A stretch of DNA of 64,000 bases from PGYT01 sp963675055 (GCA_963675055.2 CAXXJE010000005.1:1-64000), one strand, 5' to 3'; counted from the first letter of the stretch, positions 52,249 to 62,585 are shown. The notes: generated by a model not told the origin, from the sequence alone. Numbers and translations: made by a program.

Positions 52249-53881
52249 CCTTAATATCCTCGAGTTGGCTGAAATCGTAAGGTTCGTGGGTTACAGTCGG
52301 AATTACATCAAAATTCTCCAGCGGCGGCGGCGAAGACACATGCCATTCAAGGGTTACACCTCCCCATGGGTTAGATGTTGCGATCTTTCCATGCTTAATA
52401 CTATGGATGATGTTCCCAATTATTACAACCAGTGAAATTGCAAGTACCCACGATCCAATAGTTGAAATTAATTGCAAGTCCGCAAATTGCGGCAGATAAT
52501 CATAATACCTTCTCGGCATACCCATATAACCCAGAATAAACTTCGGGAAGTAGAGTAAATTGAATCCGACAAAGAATAGCCCAATCCCCCAGTAAGCAAG
52601 TTTTGTGTTATATAGCCTGCCGAACATTTTCGGGAACCAGTAATATAATGCAGCAAAAAATATTGTCCCGGTTCCGCCGAACATAACATAATGGAAATGC
52701 GCTACAACGAAGTAAGTATCATGTAAATGAATATCAGTAGCAAGAGATCCCAGTACAAGTCCGGTAAGACCGCCAATCGAAAAAAGGAAAATAAAATTCA
52801 TTACCCAGAGAAACGGCGGTTGCGGATCGATAGAACCTTTGTACATTGTTGCAACCCAGTTAAAAACTTTAACACCGCTAGGCAGCGCAACTATAAATGT
52901 CAATAATGAGAAAAGTATTCTGGCAGTATCGCTGATTCCGCTGGTAAACATGTGATGTGCCCAAACGAGGTAACCGACGAATGCTATTGCAAGTGATGAC
53001 ATCGCAATAGCTCTGTAACCGAATATCGTACGTCTGGCAAAAGTTGGAATTATTTCTGATACAACTCCCATAGCCGGAAGTATCATAATATAAACCGCCG
53101 GGTGAGAGTAAATCCAAAACAAATGCTGAAATAGAATGGGATCGCCACCAAGTGCCGGATCAAAGATACCGACTCCGAAAAATCTTTCTAAGATAACCAG
53201 TAAAATCGTAATTCCAATTACCGGTGTAGCAATCACCTGAATCCATGCTGTTGCGTAAGTAGACCAAACAAAAAGAGGCATCTTGAACCAGCCCATACCC
53301 GGTGCGCGCATCCTGTGAACTGTCGTGATAAAATTCATGCCCGTAAGAATGGATGAAAAACCAAGTACAAATGCAGCAAATATCGCAAGAGAAACACTCG
53401 AACCGGTTCTAACTGAATATGGTATATAAAATGTCCAGCCCGTATCAATTGGTCCGCCCGGTAAAAGCAGCGAAGTTAGTACCAGAATGGCACCAATAAT
53501 ATAAATCCAGAATGACAATAAATTCAGTCTGGGGAAAGCGACATCCTTCGCACCAATCTGCAGAGGCAGAAAAAAGTTACCAAAAACAGCTGGAATACCC
53601 GGAATGATAAAGAGAAATATCATTATAACGCCATGCAGCGTAAAAATGCTGTTGTACGTCCTGGCATCCATAATGGTTTCCCCGGGAGCAATCAGCTCTA
53701 GACGCATAAGCAGACCGAGAATTACCGCAACGCTGAAAAAGAAAGCTATCGCAGTCAGGTACATTAATCCGATTCGTTTATGATCGGTACTAAAAATCCA
53801 GGCACTTATCCCCGATTTCGCTTTCGTCGTTCCTTCTTCATAAAATGTCTTTTCTTTTACAGCAATTGTGCCGTTAGCCAT
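52241..53881 (-). CDS. coxA: Cytochrome c oxidase subunit I (A2 type)
   Basis: The 546-aa subunit holds heme a, heme a3 and CuB. HHMF (VWAHHMFTSG) and the heme ligand helix IHLHDTYFVVAHFHYVMFGG are present. The copper-ligand helix reads YSHPAVYIM, so the proton-channel Glu of A1 oxidases (HPEVY) is replaced and the YSHP motif marks the A2 subtype, as in Thermus caa3. Twelve helices are expected and seen. It heads the oxidase part of the operon after SCO. Confidence 0.97.
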   Translation of the reverse strand: MANGTIAVKEKTFYEEGTTKAKSGISAWIFSTDHKRIGLMYLTAIAFFFSVAVILGLLMRLELIAPGETIMDARTYNSIFTLHGVIMIFLFIIPGIPAVFGNFFLPLQIGAKDVAFPRLNLLSFWIYIIGAILVLTSLLLPGGPIDTGWTFYIPYSVRTGSSVSLAIFAAFVLGFSSILTGMNFITTVHRMRAPGMGWFKMPLFVWSTYATAWIQVIATPVIGITILLVILERFFGVGIFDPALGGDPILFQHLFWIYSHPAVYIMILPAMGVVSEIIPTFARRTIFGYRAIAMSSLAIAFVGYLVWAHHMFTSGISDTARILFSLLTFIVALPSGVKVFNWVATMYKGSIDPQPPFLWVMNFIFLFSIGGLTGLVLGSLATDIHLHDTYFVVAHFHYVMFGGTGTIFFAALYYWFPKMFGRLYNTKLAYWGIGLFFVGFNLLYFPKFILGYMGMPRRYYDYLPQFADLQLISTIGSWVLAISLVVIIGNIIHSIKHGKIATSNPWGGVTLEWHVSSPPPLENFDVIPTVTHEPYDFSQLEDIKDE

Positions 53882-53885
53882 TTAT

Positions 53886-54677
53886 TTAAACTCCTGTTGA
53901 ACTATCTGTATTATTTTTCTTCTTAAAAACTACTATTGCGATAAAAATTCCCAGTCCGAGAAGCATAACCGATCCGGCAATTCTTGTAACGTTTAGCGTA
54001 TACCCTCTTCCATCCGGATCATAGCTGAAACAGAACTGCAGCACCTTAGCAATCGTCGGATTTGTTTTACCTGCCTGGGCATCGATTAAAGCCATTTTAA
54101 CATCAAATGGATTGAATGTTACTCCGAACAAATACCTCGAAATCTTTGCTTTGGGTGAAACAGTTATAACACATCCCGCATGTACAAATTCTTCACGATC
54201 CGGTTTAAAACGAAATCCGGCGACATCAGTTACCTTTTTAATATTGATACTATCCCCGGTTAGGAATAGCCAGTCGTCATCAGATATATTGCCATCCAGT
54301 GCCTCCAGAAAATTCTTTTTCCATTTCGCGGCGATTTCCGGTGTTTCATCCTGATCAAAACTGATTGAAATAATCTTAAAATCCTCACCCGGAGCAAGGT
54401 CCACTTTAGTTGCCACCCAGCCGAGTTCAGTTTGTAATGGAGTACAAATACCCGGACACTCATAATAAACCAATGCCAGGAGCACAGGTTTATCAATTAC
54501 ATCCGCCAGGGCTACAGTATCGCCTTCTGAAGTTGTAAACACAGCATCAAGAGGCAAATATGCTCCGAGTTGCTCATCAATACCGACTCCAATAGTATCT
54601 TCGTTTGCATACAAACTAGTGGTAAGTAAGACAGCATAAATCATTATCAGGCAATATGTTATTACTTTGCGTTTCAT
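53886..54677 (-). CDS. SCO1/SenC-family copper chaperone
   Basis: The 263-aa protein has a signal peptide (to about residue 24), a thioredoxin fold with the copper pair CPGIC in VYYECPGICTPLQTEL, and the copper-binding His in EFVHAGCVITVSP. A C-terminal membrane anchor follows (about 230-250). It delivers copper to the CuA site of subunit II, consistent with its place 4 bases ahead of coxA. Confidence 0.92.
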   Translation of the reverse strand: MKRKVITYCLIMIYAVLLTTSLYANEDTIGVGIDEQLGAYLPLDAVFTTSEGDTVALADVIDKPVLLALVYYECPGICTPLQTELGWVATKVDLAPGEDFKIISISFDQDETPEIAAKWKKNFLEALDGNISDDDWLFLTGDSINIKKVTDVAGFRFKPDREEFVHAGCVITVSPKAKISRYLFGVTFNPFDVKMALIDAQAGKTNPTIAKVLQFCFSYDPDGRGYTLNVTRIAGSVMLLGLGIFIAIVVFKKKNNTDSSTGV

Positions 54678-54688
54678 AGAGCATCTAT

Positions 54689-55624
54689 TTAATTTTTACT
54701 TGAGTTAACCAAGCCTTTCAAATACTTGTAAAGAGTATTCCAATCATTTCTGTCTAAATCAGTAATTTTAGATCTATAACCCAGATCCTGCGGGGCAATA
54801 CTAACTGAGACAATAAAGTCATCGAGTGAGGATTCGAATTTACCATAAATACTATTTCGAATAACTTTTCCCGGATCAGCAGCAAACTTGTTCAATATGC
54901 GTGCTCCCATTTCATCCGAATTCGCTTCAATATATTTTTTAACACTCTCAGAATTAGCCCTGGATTGAAACTCAGACGTAATCAGCTCAATTGATTTCGC
55001 AATGGGAATCTGATTAGCAACCATTGTTCCCTGCGACAGATTATAGACCAGATCCAGATCCGAAACCTGCTCATCGGTAATTGGTGGAAAATCAACAAAA
55101 GTTCTTGTGTAATGGATAATATCAATCCGGTCAGAAGGAGCGATGTACTCATAGGCCGCCATACCATTTTTAATAATTCCTTCCTGAAGTGTTTTATACA
55201 TATCAGGCAAGGTTCTGCCATTAGTCCAACCTTCTTCTACATGGAAATTTCTAGGGGGAGGATTGAGCGCTACACCTGCCGGTCCGTCCCCTTTTCCATC
55301 TGCGCCATGGCAGGACTGACAATTAGCATCATATAATTCTTTACCCTTTGCAATCATATCTTCCGTGGGACTTTTAACAAGTTCAAGATCCACGGCCGGC
55401 ATCATACCGCCTTTTTTCTGCTCAATTTCGTGAGAAACATTCAATGAGTCCAGATGAGATACCGGTACGTGATTAAAAGAAATGGAGTCAAGATTCTTTA
55501 CATAGAAGATTCCCATCAATAAAACTATCCCGAAAAAATAAGGATACAACCAGCCGAATAACCTTATTGGTTTTTTCGCTAATTCTATAAACTTTATTTC
55601 GTCTTCATATTTTTTGTTTTTCAT
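54689..55624 (-). CDS. Membrane-anchored cytochrome c (ActE-like second cytochrome)
   Basis: The 311-aa protein has one N-terminal helix (about 24-42) and a class I cytochrome c domain with heme site CQSCHGADGKGDGPAG near residue 100, where NGMAAYEY supplies a likely axial Met. The rest (180-311) is a periplasmic tail with no recognised motif. It lies between ActF and SCO and probably carries electrons from Alternative Complex III to the oxidase. Confidence 0.88.
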   Translation of the reverse strand: MKNKKYEDEIKFIELAKKPIRLFGWLYPYFFGIVLLMGIFYVKNLDSISFNHVPVSHLDSLNVSHEIEQKKGGMMPAVDLELVKSPTEDMIAKGKELYDANCQSCHGADGKGDGPAGVALNPPPRNFHVEEGWTNGRTLPDMYKTLQEGIIKNGMAAYEYIAPSDRIDIIHYTRTFVDFPPITDEQVSDLDLVYNLSQGTMVANQIPIAKSIELITSEFQSRANSESVKKYIEANSDEMGARILNKFAADPGKVIRNSIYGKFESSLDDFIVSVSIAPQDLGYRSKITDLDRNDWNTLYKYLKGLVNSSKN

Positions 55625-55637
55625 ATCTTCACCGGAA

Positions 55638-56828
55638 CTATAATCTAAAATCGAGACCGCGTTTTAGTTTCGGGTCGCTAATTGGAATAATATTTTGATT
55701 TCTACCTCTCAGCATAAATGCGAGTATAACAATTCCGGAGGCAAGGATAGGGAAAGCAAATTCAATCCAGCCGACAGGAACCGAATCGGCACTGTACGTC
55801 GGCATTACAAGCCAGTAAATGTCATATAGATGCGCAAACAGTATCCACAACGACATCGCTTTCAGTCTCTCCGGATTCATTTTCGATGGCTGTGAAAGCA
55901 GTCCGAAATAAGGCACAACGAAATGAACAAATATCAACCCGATTGAAGCATACATCCAGCCCCCTTCCCATCTATGAAGGAACCAAAAAGTTTCTTCAGG
56001 AAGGTTAGCGTACCAGATCAAAAGGTACTGACTGAAAGCGATATACGCCCAGAAATTAATAAAGGCGAATAGAAGCGCACCTAAACTGTAGTAATGGTCT
56101 TTTACAAGCCAGTTCTGGAAATATCCTTTTTCATTCAGTTTTATTATAATAAAAGTACCTGCGGCTAGAGCAGCCAGCATCGTGCCTGAGAAATAGTAAA
56201 CTCCGAAAATAGTCGAGAACCAATGAGGTTCAAGACTCATAAGCCAGTCAATCGATGAAAATGTAATTGTCAATCCGAAGATCGGGATAAATGCTGCTGA
56301 TAGTTTAATATTCGTCCTGGTCAGTTTCTGGTCACCGGTTGCATCCTGTTTTTTAGAATTTCGTGTAATCAACAAATAGAACAAAATCCATAGTGCCGCA
56401 AAAGCCAGAACACGGATGATAAAGAATCCCTCATTCAGGTACGGCGACTTTGCTTCCAGCATATGATCGCCCTGAACCACTTCCTGATGAGTCCAGTGAA
56501 AGACATCATGCAGATTAAAGTAAATCGGGATTGCGACGATCGGGACAACCAGCAGAATAGCTCCAAAGAACTCCATTATCCTTCTGAATGGTGTACTCCA
56601 CACTGCCCCGGCAAGGTATTCGAGTGCAACCACAAACAATGAGCCGAGCCCAATACTTGTGAGGAACATAAGCATTATCACATTGTTGAAAGCAGCCCTT
56701 GTATGGTCAATGAAATAAGCCGCAACTACAAGTACCAATCCGATACCGAAAAGCGCAAATCCGGTTTTGGTAAAATTCCCGGGTAACTCTTTCCTGGTAT
56801 ATTCAATATTTGATTCATTAGAACTCAT
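55638..56828 (-). CDS. actF: Alternative Complex III integral membrane subunit ActF
   Basis: The 396-aa protein has about ten membrane helices and is of the ActF/NrfD-related type. The loop ITFSSIDWLMSLEPHWFSTIFGVY is the family's best signature (read in two parts here: TFSSIDWLMSLEPHW and FSTIFGVYYF). It lies in the quinol-oxidising complex together with ActC. The start overlaps the ActD fusion gene's stop by 4 bases. Confidence 0.93.
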   Translation of the reverse strand: MSSNESNIEYTRKELPGNFTKTGFALFGIGLVLVVAAYFIDHTRAAFNNVIMLMFLTSIGLGSLFVVALEYLAGAVWSTPFRRIMEFFGAILLVVPIVAIPIYFNLHDVFHWTHQEVVQGDHMLEAKSPYLNEGFFIIRVLAFAALWILFYLLITRNSKKQDATGDQKLTRTNIKLSAAFIPIFGLTITFSSIDWLMSLEPHWFSTIFGVYYFSGTMLAALAAGTFIIIKLNEKGYFQNWLVKDHYYSLGALLFAFINFWAYIAFSQYLLIWYANLPEETFWFLHRWEGGWMYASIGLIFVHFVVPYFGLLSQPSKMNPERLKAMSLWILFAHLYDIYWLVMPTYSADSVPVGWIEFAFPILASGIVILAFMLRGRNQNIIPISDPKLKRGLDFRL

Positions 56829-57964
56829 TCTAAATCGGACTCCTTAGCATTAAGAGATCTTTGTAAAACTCTGACATACAATACAATTGCCCATCTCTCC
56901 TGCCGGGTAAGCTGACTGGCGTAGGATGGCATTATATTCTGTCCTTCTGTAATAACATGGAAAATACTTCCATCCGACCATTCCCTGGACTTCTCAGAAT
57001 GAAGACTCGGCGGATTCGGGAACTGACCTCGCAGTCTGCTGTCACCCTCGGCATGGTAGCCATGACACGGACTGCAGTAAATATCATATTTAGTCTGACC
57101 GAGTGAAATGTTTTCTTCCGACGGGATTAATGGATTCTTCAGGTACTTCCCTGCCGCTTCCGGATTATCTTTGAACTGATACGGAACCTCATTCCTGGAA
57201 ACAGTTCCTTCAACCGGCGGACGCATCGCGTAACCATCAGAAAATACAGTACTTATCGTCTGCGGACGAACCTTATTCTGTTCCATCATCCAGTTGAACG
57301 GCGTCATGAACATCAGCTTATTCAAAGAGAAATAAACCGATCCTGATGTAATAATCGCCACTAGAATTAACAGTCCTATAAATCTCGGCTCAAGAACTTT
57401 ATGTTCATGGTTAACTTCCTCATTATCAAAATACACCGGCTCTACTTCCGAAGCGCCAAGTTCAGCAAGCAGGTTCTTAACTTCATCTTCATTAAACAGT
57501 TCGTCTTCAGCCTGTATATATAAGCCATACTTATCACTCGAAACCTTTTTCATGTATTGCGTATCGTGAAGAGGATGAACAAGATTCGGGAATTTAAAAA
57601 ACACAGCTATCATTGTTGATACGGTTGCAATGGCAGCAGACAGGACAGTAACTTCAAACATTATAGGTACAAATGCAGGAAGTGCAAAGTATGGTTTACC
57701 ACCGATTATATTGGGATAATCTATAACCATCATCCAGGTCATCATCAGGACTGCGGCAATAGTGCCGGATAGTCCGAACACAAGTGCGACGTAACCGAGT
57801 TTGGATGGGGGCAGTTTCATAGCCTGATCCATTCCGTGCACAGGATACGGAGTGTTTACATCATATTTTTTGTACCCTTTATCAGACACTGATTTTGCAG
57901 CATGAATGATCTCATCAGGAGTATTGAAAATACCGGTAATACCGTATAAAACTTTATCACTCAT
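56825..57964 (-). CDS. ActD (DUF3341) fused to ActE-type cytochrome c
   Basis: The 379-aa product, read from the ATG at 57964 (MSDKVLYGITGIFNTPDEI), joins two subunits that are usually separate. Residues 1-170 are ActD/DUF3341 with two helices (PVHGMDQAMKLPPSKLGY is its hallmark). One more helix (about 205-222) follows, then a cytochrome c domain with CSPCHGYHAEGDS and a likely axial Met in NIMPSYASQL. A longer frame begins at 58003 but would overlap actC by 38 bases. The start at 57964 leaves one base between the genes. Confidence 0.88.
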   Translation of the reverse strand: MSDKVLYGITGIFNTPDEIIHAAKSVSDKGYKKYDVNTPYPVHGMDQAMKLPPSKLGYVALVFGLSGTIAAVLMMTWMMVIDYPNIIGGKPYFALPAFVPIMFEVTVLSAAIATVSTMIAVFFKFPNLVHPLHDTQYMKKVSSDKYGLYIQAEDELFNEDEVKNLLAELGASEVEPVYFDNEEVNHEHKVLEPRFIGLLILVAIITSGSVYFSLNKLMFMTPFNWMMEQNKVRPQTISTVFSDGYAMRPPVEGTVSRNEVPYQFKDNPEAAGKYLKNPLIPSEENISLGQTKYDIYCSPCHGYHAEGDSRLRGQFPNPPSLHSEKSREWSDGSIFHVITEGQNIMPSYASQLTRQERWAIVLYVRVLQRSLNAKESDLE

Positions 57965-57965
57965 T

Positions 57966-59333
57966 TTAATGTTCTCCATGCGATGGTTGTGAACCCTCCA
58001 CAACCGCTTTTACTTCTGCGATAGAAACAACCGGCAGTGTTTTCGTAAACAATAACAGGAATGTAAAGAAGAATCCGAAGCTACCTATCAGTATTGATAT
58101 ATCAGTTAAAGTTGGTGTATAATAAGCCCAGCTACTCGGCAGATAATCTCTCGACAATGATGTAACTGTAATTACAAATCTTTCGAACCACATTCCAACG
58201 TTGACGAATACGGCAATGACAAACATAACAGGGACTGTTCTTCTGATTTTCTTAATCCAGAACAACTGCGGTATGAATACGTTGCAGGAAGCCATAATCC
58301 AGTATGCCCAAGCATATGGTCCGAACGCCCTGTTAATAAATGTAAACTGCTCGGGTTGAACACCACTATACCACGCGATAAAGAATTCCATCGCATATGC
58401 ATAGCCGACCATTGAACCGGTTAGCAGTATAATCTTGTTCATTCGTTCGAGTGTGGTAATGGTAATTATATGTTCGTAATTAAAAATCTTGCGAATAAAT
58501 ATGAGTACATTCTGTACCATTGCGAATCCTGAGAACACAGCACCCGCGACAAAGTAGGGCGGGAATATCGTTGTATGCCATCCGGGAAGTATTGATACAG
58601 CGAAATCAAAACTTACGATTGTATGAACTGACAGCACCAGCGGAGTAGCAAATCCGGCAAGTATTAAATATACCATTTCATAATGCTGCCAGTGGCGGTT
58701 CGAATGACGCCATCCAAGACTGGTAACAGAGTAAATTACTTTTTTAATTTTATTTTTTGTTCGATCACGAAGAGTTGCGAAGTCAGGAATTAATCCTACG
58801 TACCAGAAGATAAATGATACCGTAAAGTAAGTTGAAACCGCAAATACATCCCACAGAAGGGGCGATGTAAAATTCACCCACAGCGAATGCTGGTTCGGAT
58901 ATGGAATAAGGTAGCCTGCAAGCCATGGTCGTCCGGTATGGATAACCGGGAAAATACCTGCTGTCATCACAGCGAAAATCGTCATACCCTCTGCGAACCT
59001 TGCGATACCGTTACGCCATCTTTGTCTAAGCAGGAACAGGATAGCCGAGATCAGCGTTCCGGCATGACCGATACCAACCCAGAAGACAAAGTTAACAATA
59101 GGGAAACCCCATCCGACCGGATTATTATTCCCCCACATACCCGTACCGTAATATAACGATACAAGAAGCGCGACCGCGCCGACGCCGAGCATTGTGAGTG
59201 TAACCGCTAATGCGATGTAGTATTTTTTATCCGGCTTAGTTTCAAGAGGCTTTGCTATTACATCGTCGATTTCCCTGAGCGGAGGGCGACCCTCGATTAC
59301 CGGAACCTCCTGTGTATAATCAATTACGCTCAC
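57966..59333 (-). CDS. actC: Alternative Complex III quinol-binding membrane subunit ActC (NrfD-like)
   Basis: The 455-aa protein has ten predicted membrane helices. GIGHAGTLISAILFLLRQRWR, YPNQHSLWVNFTSPLLWD and VSFDFAVSILPGWHTTIFPPYF are ActC hallmarks. The start is GTG at 59333, chosen because ggaggaagctta precedes it by the right distance. A TTG frame extending to 59369 would lose that spacing. It overlaps the actB stop by 14 bases. The subunit is thought to bind menaquinol. Confidence 0.93.
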   Translation of the reverse strand: MSVIDYTQEVPVIEGRPPLREIDDVIAKPLETKPDKKYYIALAVTLTMLGVGAVALLVSLYYGTGMWGNNNPVGWGFPIVNFVFWVGIGHAGTLISAILFLLRQRWRNGIARFAEGMTIFAVMTAGIFPVIHTGRPWLAGYLIPYPNQHSLWVNFTSPLLWDVFAVSTYFTVSFIFWYVGLIPDFATLRDRTKNKIKKVIYSVTSLGWRHSNRHWQHYEMVYLILAGFATPLVLSVHTIVSFDFAVSILPGWHTTIFPPYFVAGAVFSGFAMVQNVLIFIRKIFNYEHIITITTLERMNKIILLTGSMVGYAYAMEFFIAWYSGVQPEQFTFINRAFGPYAWAYWIMASCNVFIPQLFWIKKIRRTVPVMFVIAVFVNVGMWFERFVITVTSLSRDYLPSSWAYYTPTLTDISILIGSFGFFFTFLLLFTKTLPVVSIAEVKAVVEGSQPSHGEH

Positions 59334-62300
59334 TAAGCTTCCTCCGATGAGTATTTCTAAGTTTTGCAAGGTACGTTACGTTCGGCTTCACGTATAAATC
59401 TTCTAAAACGTAATAGCCTAATTCATGTTCTCTGTATTTGGCTATGTCGGTTTCTTCGTCATTATAATTTCCGAATACAATTGCATCAGCGGGACAAGCG
59501 GACTGACAAGCTGTTTTAACATCCTTTCCGTCGAATTCCTTACCTTCCCTGATAGCTTCTTCTCTTGATTCCATAATTCTCTGCACACAAAATGTGCATT
59601 TTTCCATAACTCCGCGCGATCTCACAGTAACTTCAGGATTGTGAGCAAGTGCCGTTAGATTATTATCATAATAAGCATCAGCAAAATGATCTCTGAAGTT
59701 AAAGAAGTTGAATCGTCTGACTTTGTAAGGACAGTTGTTTGCGCAGTAACGAGTACCCACACAACGATTATAAGCCATCTGGTTAAGTCCGTCCGGACTA
59801 TGGTTAGTGGCGTTCACCGGGCAAACATTCTCGCAGGGAGCATTGTCGCAGTGCTGACAGAGCATTGGCTGATTACTAACTTCCGGATCTTCGGGAGTTC
59901 CTGAATAATACCTGTCCAAACGCATCCAATGCATTTCCCTGCCGACATCAACCTGATCCTTACCGACCACAGGAATATTATTCTCAACATTACATGAAGT
60001 AACGCAAGTAGCACACGAAACGCATTTATTCATGTCAATAGACATCCCCCATTTAACACCTTCGTATTTATGATCTCGGGTAATGCCTTTAAGTTTATGT
60101 TCATTCTCATGTAGGAATTCAGGATCTTCCTTAAACTGCTCCAGAGTTCCTTCACGGATAATTTCTCTTATCTTATGGAAATCCTTAACGGATTCATCAT
60201 CCAACGCGTGATGTTCCTGCGTTGAAACAAGTTTATAGGAACCGCTGGCTTTAGAAACACTTGCGGCACTTAGTAAGTTACCAGTTGAACTAATGAATCC
60301 GGATACATCAAATCCCGCCTCAATACCAACATCACCTATTACGCTTCGTCCATATCCCAGTTCAACCGCAACAAGTTTCTCGGCGGTGCCCGGCTGAATC
60401 ATAACAGGAAGTTCAACTGAGTGACCATTAACTTCCACTTTTATTAAATCGTCATTCGCAACACCAAGCTCTTTAGCTGTAGATGGAGCGATAGCAGCAA
60501 AATTATCCCATGCAACTTTTGTAACAGGGTGCGGAACTTCCTGGAGCCATCCGTTATTTGCGAACTTTCCGTCACCAATAAAATAATTCTTCTGCAAGTG
60601 GACTAAATAGCCATCAACCGTTTTTTCAGCGCCGACTTTTATAATTGCCGAAGCATTCAATTGTGCCCCAGATTCCGCCTTATTGTCAAGAGCTACAAAG
60701 CCATCATGGAGGGCAGAGTTCCAGAAGTTATTGAAAGCAACGGCGGTATTCGTCTGATCATACACATTAGATTTGAAAACATCTTTAAGATACAGTTGAA
60801 TAGCCTCATATGAATAAGCTTCTGCGCTTCCATTGATCCACGTTAATATTATATTTTCTTTCTGTCTTGAGTTGAATATCGGAGCAATTACTGGCTGCTG
60901 AAGTTCATAAACATTTGACCGGGAGAGATTGTCGCCCCAGTTTTCAAAATCATTACTTGCAGGCAGCACAAATGTGGAGTGCGACGAAGTCTCGTTCTCA
61001 CTTTCTACTATGCTTATGCAAGTCGGTATTTGATCCATAGCTTCCGCAAATCCGAGATTTCCTGGTAGATGGAAAACAGGGTTCATGTCAAAATTAATAA
61101 GCACTCCGACTTTACCATTATTGGCATTTGCAATCAGATTCTTAAGATTATCGAAACCGGAGAGTTCGTGATGGTCAACATTGACGCTGCTGTAATCGTA
61201 TAAGCCGCTGCTGTCGAGAAGTACATTGAGCAGGTTTACCGCAGCATGAACAGGAACAGAAAGAGTATCGCCGGCAAGAACAATGGATTTTCCTCTAAAC
61301 TTTAACAGGTCCTCAACCAGATAACTGATCTTAACCGAATCTATACTGTATTTTGACGTAAAAGACTTCAATGAATATTTCGATATTAAATTAAGCGACT
61401 CTGAATTCAGTGAAATCGTTTTTCCGGATCTGTTATAAACCTCGTTTACAAGACTCATTACAAATTCATACTGTGCATCCGGACGAAGTCGAAGTCTGTA
61501 ATCCGCATTCATTCCTGTAAGACTCATCGAACCTTCAACGGTATAAAGTCTGTTAAAATTGTCACTCTTCATTATATCACGACGAGTACTAAAAAGCCTC
61601 GTATTTTCAATCGTATTCCCTTCCCTGCCGAGAAAATCACTTTCAAGTGATAAGATAATCTGAGCCTTGTCAAGTTTTAAGGAAGGAATATTCCTTGATC
61701 CATAACTTAAATTCCACGCAATTCGTTTGTTCTCATCCGAAATCTGCTCATAGCTGTACCACTTTGCCGATGGATATTTTTTAATAAACTCGCTAATCAA
61801 TTGAAGAGTAGCCGGTGACGTAATCCTGCCGGATACAAACGCTATCTCTTTCCCGTCGGACACTGCTTTATTCAGCAGATCGATGATTTCCGCATCCGCT
61901 CTTTTCCAGCCAACTTTTCGTTTAGCCTTTTTAGGTTCCTGCAGTCTTTCAGGATCATATAAATTGAGTAATGAGGCAGGAGTCTGAGCATCAACTTTAC
62001 CTTTATAAATCGGATGTTCCGGATTACCCTCAATAGCAACAGGTCTCCCCTCGCGTACTTTTACCAGCACACTTTTACCATTTGCAATACTCGCATAATA
62101 ATTAGGCTTGCCAGGGAGAACTCCTTCTGGACGCTGATTATAAGGGATGATCTCTCCTTTATCGTAATAATCAGAACATGCGGTTACAGCTACCGCAGCC
62201 GATGCAGAGAGCAGTGCTAAAAACCTTCTTCTTGAGACACCGTTTAACTTATCAGGATTAAAATCATCCGTAACACCGTCTGCAAATTCATTGACCTTAG

Positions 62301-62382
62301 CTTTTAAAACCTCGGGATCGTCGTAGTACTCTTTCAGACTTTTCCAGAAATGCTTCTTACTTTCAGTTTTATCCAGGTTCAT
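59320..62382 (-). CDS. actB: Alternative Complex III subunit ActB (molybdopterin-like plus iron-sulfur)
   Basis: The 1020-aa protein joins a molybdopterin-oxidoreductase-like domain (residues about 45-730) to a four-cluster ferredoxin domain (about 780-1010). A Tat-type SRRRFLALLSAS and a lipobox-like TACSDY at about residue 68 suggest export and a lipid anchor. Cysteine sets include CVSCATCVTSC, CQHCDNAPCENVC, CVGTRYCANNC and CTFCVQ with CQSAC. As in other ActB proteins, the first domain probably carries no cofactor. It channels electrons from quinol to ActA hemes. Confidence 0.95.
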   Translation of the reverse strand: MNLDKTESKKHFWKSLKEYYDDPEVLKAKVNEFADGVTDDFNPDKLNGVSRRRFLALLSASAAVAVTACSDYYDKGEIIPYNQRPEGVLPGKPNYYASIANGKSVLVKVREGRPVAIEGNPEHPIYKGKVDAQTPASLLNLYDPERLQEPKKAKRKVGWKRADAEIIDLLNKAVSDGKEIAFVSGRITSPATLQLISEFIKKYPSAKWYSYEQISDENKRIAWNLSYGSRNIPSLKLDKAQIILSLESDFLGREGNTIENTRLFSTRRDIMKSDNFNRLYTVEGSMSLTGMNADYRLRLRPDAQYEFVMSLVNEVYNRSGKTISLNSESLNLISKYSLKSFTSKYSIDSVKISYLVEDLLKFRGKSIVLAGDTLSVPVHAAVNLLNVLLDSSGLYDYSSVNVDHHELSGFDNLKNLIANANNGKVGVLINFDMNPVFHLPGNLGFAEAMDQIPTCISIVESENETSSHSTFVLPASNDFENWGDNLSRSNVYELQQPVIAPIFNSRQKENIILTWINGSAEAYSYEAIQLYLKDVFKSNVYDQTNTAVAFNNFWNSALHDGFVALDNKAESGAQLNASAIIKVGAEKTVDGYLVHLQKNYFIGDGKFANNGWLQEVPHPVTKVAWDNFAAIAPSTAKELGVANDDLIKVEVNGHSVELPVMIQPGTAEKLVAVELGYGRSVIGDVGIEAGFDVSGFISSTGNLLSAASVSKASGSYKLVSTQEHHALDDESVKDFHKIREIIREGTLEQFKEDPEFLHENEHKLKGITRDHKYEGVKWGMSIDMNKCVSCATCVTSCNVENNIPVVGKDQVDVGREMHWMRLDRYYSGTPEDPEVSNQPMLCQHCDNAPCENVCPVNATNHSPDGLNQMAYNRCVGTRYCANNCPYKVRRFNFFNFRDHFADAYYDNNLTALAHNPEVTVRSRGVMEKCTFCVQRIMESREEAIREGKEFDGKDVKTACQSACPADAIVFGNYNDEETDIAKYREHELGYYVLEDLYVKPNVTYLAKLRNTHRRKLSERN

Positions 62383-62387
62383 TATTC

Positions 62388-62576
62388 TTACGCCTTCTTA
62401 TTCCGCATAACAGCAGTCGGATTAATTTTCAATTTAATTTTTTCTTCTTTCAATTTTGATTTTTGAGACCCGGTAAAAAACTTAAACGGCGATTTACTTA
62501 TTAAAGATAAACCAACCGCACTTAGTCCGGCACTCATAAAAAACTTACGTCTGTCTATATTCTTTCCTGTCTTCAT
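62388..62576 (-). CDS. Small Tat-signal protein between actA and actB
   Basis: The 62-aa product begins with a twin-arginine signal (DRRKFFMSAGLSAVGLSLIS) followed by a basic tail (KSKLKEEKIKLKI). It lies 9 bases after actA and 5 bases before actB, so it is co-transcribed. No named subunit fits. It may be a small membrane or periplasmic accessory subunit of Alternative Complex III, or an assembly factor. Confidence 0.7.
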   Translation of the reverse strand: MKTGKNIDRRKFFMSAGLSAVGLSLISKSPFKFFTGSQKSKLKEEKIKLKINPTAVMRNKKA

Positions 62577-62585
62577 TAATTTAAC

